Shown here: positions 6,774 to 12,730 of the stretch, one piece after another | Position numbering within the stretch: position 1 is the stretch's first letter | How the letters are laid out: each line of letters begins with the position of its first letter | Origin: Collinsella aerofaciens | Lineage (GTDB): Bacteria; Actinomycetota; Coriobacteriia; Coriobacteriales; Coriobacteriaceae | Assembly (NCBI GenBank): GCA_905213725.1 | Contig: CAJMJM010000049.1 | Coordinates: forward strand, 1 to 12,730 | Direction: 5' to 3' | Length of the DNA stretch: 12,730 bases | Program-made: the position numbers and the translations under genes | The notes under the pieces: generated by a model | What the model was told of the DNA's origin: nothing | What the model saw: the letters and a program-made list of their open reading frames with translations, nothing else | The model's database searches: none

Positions 6774-9700
6774 ATGGCGAGCATCGACATCTCCCAGATC
6801 ATCGAGACCACCGCTCCTGCGGTGCCGCAGATCTACGCCTACACCACGCCCGAGATCGCTCGCCATAACGGTTGGACCAAAATCGGCTACACCGAGCAAG
6901 ACGTGCGCGAGCGCATCAAGCAGCAGACGCACACCGCCGATGTTCAGTGGCATCTGGAGTGGAGCGGCAACGCCACGTGGGAGCACCGCGCGGGCACCTT
7001 CCGCGACACCGACTTTCATGCCTATTTGGAAAAGCAGGGCATCGAGCGCGAGCCCAAAAAGGAATGGTTCAAGATTAGTGGCGATGAGTCACACCAGCAG
7101 TTCTACCGTTTCCGCGATACCGATGGCGTGCTGGACACACCCGGGGCGGCATCCTATACCCTGCGCGCCGAGCAAGAGCGTGCTGTTGAACAAACGGGCG
7201 CCTATGCTCGTGCCCATTGGGGTGAGGATGGTGCGCGCGGTGGCGAGTTCCTGTGGAACGCCAAACCGCGCTTCGGCAAGACGCTCACCGCGTACGACCT
7301 CTGCCGCAGCATCGGCGCGCAGAAGGTGCTCATCGTCACCAACCGCCCCGCCATCGCCAACTCCTGGTACGACGACTACGTGAAGTTCGTGGGCTTGGAG
7401 GGCGGTTACCGCTTCACCAGCGGCGTGGACGCCCTGGCTGGCAAGCCCTACTGCCTCAGCCGCGAGGAGTACCTGCGCGCCATCCGCAACGACCCGGAAG
7501 GCCCCAAGGGGTTCATCGAGTTCGTGAGCCTTCAGGACCTCAAGGGCTCCATCCGCTTCGGCGGCGTATACCAGAAGCTCGACGAGGTGGCCGACCTCAC
7601 CTGGGACGTGCTCATCATCGACGAGGCACACGAGGGCGTGGACACCTTCAAGACCGACGTGGCATTCGACCACATTAAGCGCCGCTTCACGCTGCACCTC
7701 TCCGGCACGCCCTTCAAGGCCATTGCAAACGAGAAGTTCGCCGACGACGCCATCTACAACTGGACCTATGCCGACGAGCAGCAGGCCAAGCGCGACTGGC
7801 CCGCTGACTCCGAGCAGCCGAACCCCTACGCCAACCTCCCCAAGCTCAACCTGCTCACCTACCAGATGAGCGACATCGTCGAGCAGGAGGCCCGCGGCGG
7901 CATGGAGATCGATGGCGAGCAGACCGAGTTCGCCTTCGACCTCAACGAGTTCTTCTCGACCAAGCAGAACGGCGGCTTCGTGCATGACGCCGACGTGGAC
8001 AAGTTCCTCGACGCGCTCACCACGCAGGAGAAGTTCCCGTTCTCGACACCCGGGCTGCGCGACGAGCTGCGCCATACGTTCTGGATGCTCAACCGCGTCG
8101 CCTCCGCCCGCGCCCTCGCCAAGGACCTACAGGCGCAGCCCGTCTTCAAGGAGGACGAGGTGGTACTCGCTGCTGGCGACGGCAAGATCGACGCCGACGA
8201 CGAGAACGAGAAGTCGCTCGACAAGGTGCGCCGCGCGATCAAGGACCACGACAGGACCATCACCCTTTCGGTCGGCCAGCTCACCACGGGCGTGACCGTG
8301 CCGGAGTGGACCGCCGTGCTCATGCTCTCGAACATGGCGAGCCCCGCACTGTACATGCAGGCGGCCTTCCGCAGCCAGAACCCGTGTCTGTTCGACCTGG
8401 GCGGCGGCAACTACGCGCGCAAGGAGAACGCCTACGTCTTCGACTTCGATCCCGCCCGCACACTCACCATCTTCGAGCAGTTCGCCAACGACCTGTACGG
8501 CGAGACCGCGCGCGGCGGCGGCGACGTGGAGACGCGCGAGCGCCACATCCGCCAGCTGCTGAACTTCTTCCCCGTCTATGGCGAGGACGATGAAGGCCAG
8601 ATGGTCGAGCTCGATGCCGAGCAGGTGCTCAGCGTGCCGAGGCGCATCCACGCCCGCGAGGTGGTCAAGCGCGGCTTCATGAGCAACTTCCTGTTCCAGA
8701 ACATCGCGAGTGTCTTCCACGCGCCGGCAGAGGTCGTGGAGATCATCCAGCGCTTCGATCCCTACGAGCAGGGCAAGGCGCAGAACGTTGAGAAGAATAA
8801 GGTCGAGATCGACGAAGGAACGGCCGATGAACTCTCCATCAACGACGAGGGCGAGGTGGAGATTCCCGACGAGCAGGTCGTAGGCAAGGCGGCGGACATC
8901 TTTGGGCCGAAGGTCTACGGCGATGTCGTCGTTGAGTTCTCGGGCCAGGTCGAAGATATCGCGAAGGCACACGCAGCCGATGACGACGACAGGGCAATGC
9001 TCGACAACCTCAAGGAGGCCTTCAAACAGAGCGTGACCGCGCCTCTGGTTCAGGCTGCCAAGGAGAGCTATGGCAGCGAGCTCAAACCGCGCCAGCAACA
9101 GCAGATCGAGCGCAAGATCCAGGCAGACGCCGACATCCAGCTCAACCGCCAGGTCGGCGACTACCAGATCCAGGCGCGCCGCATCGAGCAGTCGCGCAAG
9201 GACGAGCTCAAGGCGGCGACAAGCGAGGCCGAGCGCGCCGAGGTGAACCAACGGCATGACGAGCAGAAGGCCGAGGCGTTCCAGGCGCTCAACCAGAAGC
9301 TCGAGGACTCCCGCGAGGAGCTCGTGCAGAGCGCCGGCGAGACCGTGGTGCGCGAGGTGGGGACAACGAAGAAGGAGGAAGAGAAGCAGGGCATCGAGGA
9401 CAAGGTGCGTGCCCACCTGCGCGGCTTCTCGCGCACCATCCCGTCGTTCCTCATGGCATACGGTGAGGAGGGCACGACGCTTGCGAACTTCGACACGGTG
9501 ATCCCCGCCGACGTCTTCCAGGACGTCACGAGCATCACCGTGGATGAGTTCCGCTTCCTGCGCGACGGCGGCGACTACACCGATGGCGAGACCGGCGAGG
9601 TAAAGCGCTTCGTCGGGCACCTCTTCGACGAGGTCGTGTTCAACGACTCCGTGAGCGAGTTCATCAAGCTGCGCGAGCGCCTGGCCAACTACTTTGACGG

Positions 9701-10157
9701 GTCCCAGACGGAGGATATCTTCGACTACGTGCCACCCCAGAAGACCAATCAGATCTTCACGCCGCGCCGCGTCGTGGTTCAGATGGTGGACCTCTTCGAG
9801 AAGGAGAACCCGGGCTGCTTCGACGACCCGAGCCATACCTTCGCCGACCTATACATGAAGTCGGGCCTCTACATCACCGAAATCATCAAGCGCCTGTACC
9901 GAAGTAAGGGCATGAAGACCGCCTTCCCGGATGACCGCGAGCGTTTGGACCATATCCTGGAGCACCAGGTGTTCGGCATCGCGCCCACCAAGATCATCTA
10001 CGAGATCGCCACGCACTTCATCTTGGGCTTCCATGATGAGGTGGGCCAGGGATGCGTCTCGAACTTCGAGCTCGCGGACTCCGCGGAGCTTGCCAAGGAG
10101 GGTACGCTGGACGCCTACGTCGAGCGCGTCTTCGGGCCTAAGATGGGCGAGGCATAG
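6774..10157 (+). CDS. GIY-YIG nuclease / DEAH-box helicase restriction protein with a C-terminal methyltransferase-like module
   Basis: The protein has 1127 residues, starting at ATG 6774 behind AAGGAGA (6757-6763). Residues about 18-110 resemble a GIY-YIG nuclease of the T5orf172 type (IYAYTTPE, WTKIGYTEQ, VRERIKQQ, with E70 a possible catalytic Glu). Residues about 125-600 are a superfamily 2 helicase: motif I WNAKPRFGKT (161-170), motif II DEAH (283-286), motif III SGT (310-312), motif V LTTGVTVP (503-510) and an atypical motif VI QAAFRSQNP (529-537). Residues about 768-875 are charged and rich in Gln and Glu, probably coiled coil. Residues about 990-1127 resemble the start of an adenine methyltransferase: QIFTPRRVVVQM (motif X), then DLYMKSGLYITE where motif I would be, but no NPPY. 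Expected role: ATP-driven translocation on unmodified DNA and cleavage by the nuclease domain. The frame is intact. Long antisense frames here are composition artefacts. Its partner methyltransferase lies immediately upstream. Confidence 0.9.
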   Translation: MASIDISQIIETTAPAVPQIYAYTTPEIARHNGWTKIGYTEQDVRERIKQQTHTADVQWHLEWSGNATWEHRAGTFRDTDFHAYLEKQGIEREPKKEWFKISGDESHQQFYRFRDTDGVLDTPGAASYTLRAEQERAVEQTGAYARAHWGEDGARGGEFLWNAKPRFGKTLTAYDLCRSIGAQKVLIVTNRPAIANSWYDDYVKFVGLEGGYRFTSGVDALAGKPYCLSREEYLRAIRNDPEGPKGFIEFVSLQDLKGSIRFGGVYQKLDEVADLTWDVLIIDEAHEGVDTFKTDVAFDHIKRRFTLHLSGTPFKAIANEKFADDAIYNWTYADEQQAKRDWPADSEQPNPYANLPKLNLLTYQMSDIVEQEARGGMEIDGEQTEFAFDLNEFFSTKQNGGFVHDADVDKFLDALTTQEKFPFSTPGLRDELRHTFWMLNRVASARALAKDLQAQPVFKEDEVVLAAGDGKIDADDENEKSLDKVRRAIKDHDRTITLSVGQLTTGVTVPEWTAVLMLSNMASPALYMQAAFRSQNPCLFDLGGGNYARKENAYVFDFDPARTLTIFEQFANDLYGETARGGGDVETRERHIRQLLNFFPVYGEDDEGQMVELDAEQVLSVPRRIHAREVVKRGFMSNFLFQNIASVFHAPAEVVEIIQRFDPYEQGKAQNVEKNKVEIDEGTADELSINDEGEVEIPDEQVVGKAADIFGPKVYGDVVVEFSGQVEDIAKAHAADDDDRAMLDNLKEAFKQSVTAPLVQAAKESYGSELKPRQQQQIERKIQADADIQLNRQVGDYQIQARRIEQSRKDELKAATSEAERAEVNQRHDEQKAEAFQALNQKLEDSREELVQSAGETVVREVGTTKKEEEKQGIEDKVRAHLRGFSRTIPSFLMAYGEEGTTLANFDTVIPADVFQDVTSITVDEFRFLRDGGDYTDGETGEVKRFVGHLFDEVVFNDSVSEFIKLRERLANYFDGSQTEDIFDYVPPQKTNQIFTPRRVVVQMVDLFEKENPGCFDDPSHTFADLYMKSGLYITEIIKRLYRSKGMKTAFPDDRERLDHILEHQVFGIAPTKIIYEIATHFILGFHDEVGQGCVSNFELADSAELAKEGTLDAYVERVFGPKMGEA

Positions 10158-10161
10158 GCGC

Positions 10162-11475
10162 GTGGCGGACGTAGTCGACAGCCAACAGGATGGGCGTGCA
10201 GAGGCTGCGCGAGCGGCGGTGAGTGCGGCACGGCGTGAGGATACCGAGCTGTGCGCCCGTCTAGTCTTTCGCGTCTCGCGCAATGAGCTGAGGCGCGCGG
10301 GGATCACCACGCCCGCCGTGCTCTATGACGAGCTGAAGCAAGTCTTTTGGAATGCCGACGAAGGCGTCACTCTGGGGGACCACCTTTCTGTCGGATTCGG
10401 CGTGGTCGATCGCCGTCGCCAGGTGCGCGCCTTTGCCGAGCGTCATGCGGTCGAACCCAAAAACGTTCTGGCGAAGGCCTACGAGCGCGAATATGGCTTT
10501 AGCGCCGGTGTCGCCGCGATATGGCTCGACCTGTTCGCCGAGCCTGCGGACGTGAGCGTCTCGGAGTGGCTTGGTGTCAAGTCTATTGAGCACCCGGCGG
10601 ACGTGCCGGTCTCTTGCTCGGAGGTGCCTGGGAGGGACAACGTCGAATGCAAGGCGCTTACCCTTGAGGACTTCCTCGCTCGGGAGCTTGCCGACCAGAT
10701 TTGTGACGTGGGTCTTGTTCGCCGACGTTTTGCTTTTGAGTTTCCCGGCGAGCAGCCCGAGACGCTCGATCGCGGTATCGATGCCGCGGGCTACCACGAG
10801 GACCATGGCCTGCTTTTCCAAGAAGGGGACGCCCCGAACGGCCACTTCACGCGGCTATTGGCGGCGCATCCGTCCTTTGCGAAAGGCGAAACCGGGTTTG
10901 AGAATGCCGTGTGGCAACATCCTGCCTTCCGTTACGTGCTGCGCCAGGCGCTTTCGGACCATCGCGTGCTTGCCTACGAAGACGACAGCTACATTTCGTT
11001 CACGCGGCTGCACGACGTGTTGGGCCTGCGTATGGCCGACGTTGAGTCGTATGCGTCCACGGTTTGTATTGATGCGCGCGAGGGAGAGCCCTTCACCATA
11101 GCGAGCTTGCGTGCGAGTGGCGCGACTGTGCACCCGTTGTACGGGTTGGATATGCCCGATGACTTTTACGAAGGGCTGCTCGACGTGGCTGGGCTATTTC
11201 GGAGCTGCACGCTTGCTGGCATTAAAGTGTTTGTTGTCGGCGGCGAGGGACGCTTCTCTGCCGCCGACCTTATTGAGTGGGTTGTTGCACGCCATGAGGG
11301 AATCGAACGTGACGATTTGCCGCGTCTGCTTGCGAGCGACTTTGGCATAGCCTGTCCGGCGCCGCTCCTGACGACGACCGTTCATAATTCCGATGTCTAC
11401 TACGATGACATTGGAGACGCATACTATTCATCCATGGAAGCATGGAAAAGGGAGGCACGCAATGAGCTTGCTTGA
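10162..11475 (+). CDS. Unrecognised 437-residue protein of the restriction-modification operon
   Basis: The start is GTG 10162, 4 bases after the preceding stop, behind GGGCGAGG (10145-10152). The open frame runs back to 9931 inside the helicase gene, but that part is a shadow. I do not recognise a family. The N-terminal third has helical text (LYDELKQVFW, RAFAERHAVEPKNVLAKAYE). The middle has FENAVWQHPAFRYVLRQAL. The C-terminal 90 residues look like one or two helix-turn-helix-like units (FSAADLIEWVVARHEGI, DDLPRLLASDFGI, then SDVYYDDIGDAYYSSME). No membrane segment, signal peptide or known catalytic motif is visible. Its last 14 bases overlap the start of the ParB-like gene, so the two are likely translated together. 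A DNA-binding accessory or regulator is my guess from the C-terminal pattern and the context; this is weak inference. Confidence 0.85.
   Translation: MADVVDSQQDGRAEAARAAVSAARREDTELCARLVFRVSRNELRRAGITTPAVLYDELKQVFWNADEGVTLGDHLSVGFGVVDRRRQVRAFAERHAVEPKNVLAKAYEREYGFSAGVAAIWLDLFAEPADVSVSEWLGVKSIEHPADVPVSCSEVPGRDNVECKALTLEDFLARELADQICDVGLVRRRFAFEFPGEQPETLDRGIDAAGYHEDHGLLFQEGDAPNGHFTRLLAAHPSFAKGETGFENAVWQHPAFRYVLRQALSDHRVLAYEDDSYISFTRLHDVLGLRMADVESYASTVCIDAREGEPFTIASLRASGATVHPLYGLDMPDDFYEGLLDVAGLFRSCTLAGIKVFVVGGEGRFSAADLIEWVVARHEGIERDDLPRLLASDFGIACPAPLLTTTVHNSDVYYDDIGDAYYSSMEAWKREARNELA
11450..11455 (+). promoter_or_regulatory. Ribosome binding site that sets the start of the ParB-like gene
   Basis: GGGAGG (11450-11455) is 6 nt before ATG 11462. 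The open frame could start 23 codons earlier at 11393, but those residues would lie deep inside the upstream gene and look like shadow text. Confidence 0.8.
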
Positions 11476-12673
11476 GGAAGGAATCGCAACCGGCAACGTT
11501 CTGCCGACGGGACGCAAAGAAAAGCACTCCATCGACAACGTGACGCGCGACTTCGACATCTACCGCATCAAGTGCGACCTGCTGTTCTACAACGACCAGA
11601 ACGACCGCATCGCAACGTGGGTAAGCGAGTACAACGCCGCGCAGGATGCGGATCTGCTTGCGCTTGGTCGCGAAGAGTATAACGGGGCCATCGAGGGCTT
11701 TATCGTCGAGAGCAACCCCGGGGCGCTTAAGAAGACCGAGAAGAGCATTGCGCTCCGCGGTCAGCTGAGGCCGGGCATCGTGCTTAACGACGGCCGCGTC
11801 ATTGACGGCAACCGCCGCCTGACGTGCATTCGTCGCCTTGCGCGCCAAAACAACGAGGCCGGCTGGTTCGAGGCAGCCGTCATCGACGATGCCACCGGCA
11901 GCGACCCCAAGCGCATCAAGCTGCTGGAGCTCGCCATTCAAATTGGCGAGGAGGAAAAGGTCGCCTATGATCCCGTCGATCGTCTTGTCGGCGTGTACCG
12001 CGACGTGGTTAAGAACCACCTGATCACTCCGGCCGAGTACGGAACCGCGACGGGCATGACCGAAGCCGAGGTCAAGAAGCTCGTCGACCGCGCCCAGTTC
12101 ATGGAGGAGTTTCTCGAGTTCTGCCAAGCTCCCGAGCAATACCATCTCGCCCGCGCCCTTAAGGTCGACGGCCCCTTGGGCGAATTCGGCCGTGTCCTGA
12201 AGAAGTATGGCAACAAGCGCGACCAGCAATTTGTTAAGCGCGCGATGTTCTCGAATATGGTCGTGCAGCCCGAGGGCGATATTACTCGCTATGTCAGAGA
12301 CTTTGGAAACGTGGCGGGCACCCCTGCCGAGGCGGATTTTAAGGCCGCCGAGCAGCAGGCGATGTCTGAGTTGCTCGAGAAGATGGGGCCCGGTCCCCTT
12401 ACTCGCGAAAAGGTGAGTGAGCTTCGCGCGGACCGAGATCTGGTCGATAGCTTCTCGCGTGCGGGCGATAGGGCTCGAGAGGTTGTGCGCCGCTCCAAGC
12501 TTATGGATACTCCGGCTAAGAAGTCTGCCGAGTGCCTCTCCGATCTTAATAAGATCCTTCCCGAGATGCTCGACGTACTGAATGCAATCGAACTTTCGAA
12601 AGTGCGCGCTAACCTTGTTGCCGTGAGGAATAAGGCCGATGAGCTGATCGGTGAAATCGATGACCGCTCCTAG
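11462..12673 (+). CDS. ParB/Srx-fold-like protein of the restriction-modification operon
   Basis: The protein has 403 residues, starting at ATG 11462. Residues 100-127 read GQLRPGIVLNDGRVIDGNRR and then LTCIRRLA; the VxDGNRR-x-x-AxRRL-type pattern (DGNRR at 115-119) is the ParB/sulfiredoxin-fold nucleotide-binding motif. In ParB proteins this pocket binds CTP, and in some relatives it is nuclease- or kinase-like. Before it, YRIKCDLLFYNDQNDRI (34-50) resembles the opening of ParB-like domains found beside DNA-modification genes. After it, residues about 185-260 contain a possible helix-turn-helix (TPAEYGTATGMTEAEVKKLV). The last 100 residues are charged and helical. There is no ParA next to it, so plasmid or chromosome partition is unlikely; a role with the restriction-modification proteins is inferred from the operon. 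It overlaps the upstream gene by 14 nt and the next gene by 14 nt. Confidence 0.85.
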   Translation: MSLLEEGIATGNVLPTGRKEKHSIDNVTRDFDIYRIKCDLLFYNDQNDRIATWVSEYNAAQDADLLALGREEYNGAIEGFIVESNPGALKKTEKSIALRGQLRPGIVLNDGRVIDGNRRLTCIRRLARQNNEAGWFEAAVIDDATGSDPKRIKLLELAIQIGEEEKVAYDPVDRLVGVYRDVVKNHLITPAEYGTATGMTEAEVKKLVDRAQFMEEFLEFCQAPEQYHLARALKVDGPLGEFGRVLKKYGNKRDQQFVKRAMFSNMVVQPEGDITRYVRDFGNVAGTPAEADFKAAEQQAMSELLEKMGPGPLTREKVSELRADRDLVDSFSRAGDRAREVVRRSKLMDTPAKKSAECLSDLNKILPEMLDVLNAIELSKVRANLVAVRNKADELIGEIDDRS

Positions 12674-12730
12674 GATTATCGTCGGCTACGACGATGCCCG
12701 TCCAGGCATGTTCTTGCGTATCGAGGGGCA
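12660..12730 (+). CDS. Start of a further operon gene, cut by the window end
   Basis: ATG 12660 lies 14 bases before the end of the ParB-like gene and opens a frame that is unbroken to the last base (23 codons). The text reads MTAPRIIVGYDDARPGMFL and then RIEG. A weak GGTGA (12650-12654) precedes it. The same 14-nt overlap is seen at the previous gene junction, which supports a real coupled start. The fragment is too short to name a family. Confidence 0.55.
   Translation, partial: MTAPRIIVGYDDARPGMFLRIEG

Noticed and set aside
7089..8075. Antisense open frame of 328 codons opposite the helicase motifs
   Set aside because: It is a shadow of the region encoding helicase motifs I to III, with repetitive Leu, Val, Glu and Gly composition and no ribosome binding site.
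8127..9836. Long antisense open frame (569 codons) opposite the helicase gene
   Set aside because: GC-rich third positions of the real gene keep the opposite frame open. The product is Leu/Val/His/Arg-heavy without motifs, and the + strand has clear helicase and coiled-coil text here.
9931..10161. Upstream extension of the 437-residue gene into the helicase gene
   Set aside because: The extension overlaps well-formed helicase C-terminal text and reads as Ser/Arg-rich shadow. GTG 10162 has a suitable ribosome binding site.
1..12730. CRISPR arrays, tRNA or rRNA genes, insertion sequences and integrase genes
   Set aside because: I read the gaps and coding regions and found no regularly spaced repeats, no tRNA-like cloverleaf, no transposase or integrase text and no obvious terminal inverted repeats.

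Overview
The window is chromosomal DNA of a GC-rich bacterium. Every gene that looks real reads on the + strand, most have good AGGAGG-type ribosome binding sites, and codons are mostly G/C-ending. The style fits a gut actinobacterium such as Collinsella or another coriobacterium. That placement is an impression from codon use and gene style, not proof. The content is that of a defence or accessory island: a nuclease fragment, two genes with frame lesions, and an operon built around a restriction-modification system.

Left part (1-3373): the C-terminal part of a DEDDh 3'-5' exonuclease; a small unrecognised gene (640-944) whose reading frame breaks at a CCC run; and a 787-residue protein of unknown function with a long glycine/alanine-rich, zipper-like hydrophobic segment. 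A hairpin with a T-rich tail at 3389-3440 ends this unit. Middle part (3374-4603): a promoter candidate, then a 237-residue protein that joins an N-terminal HEPN-like region (RNLLSH motif) to two CBS domains. It is followed by a gene-poor 310-base stretch.

Right part (4604-12730): a tightly packed operon. First comes an Eco57I-like N6-adenine DNA methyltransferase with FSP, EITCGEAPF and NPPY motifs, split by two lesions. One is a frame change exactly at an A_AAA_AAG heptamer (6097-6103), the other an in-frame TAA (6175-6177) followed directly by ATG. The split falls within an AT-richer block that encodes the end of the catalytic part and most of the target-recognition part. Next comes an intact 1127-residue GIY-YIG nuclease / DEAH helicase carrying a degenerate methyltransferase-like module at its C terminus. 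After it come an unrecognised 437-residue protein, a ParB/Srx-fold-like protein, and the first codons of a further gene. These last three are linked by 4-nt spacing and two 14-nt overlaps, which suggests translational coupling.

Working model (inference): methyltransferase and nuclease-helicase form the modification and restriction arms, and the unrecognised protein, the ParB-like protein and the gene running off the end are accessory or regulatory parts. The main puzzle is an apparently broken methyltransferase next to an apparently intact nuclease. Recoding, subunit complementation or plain decay could each explain it.
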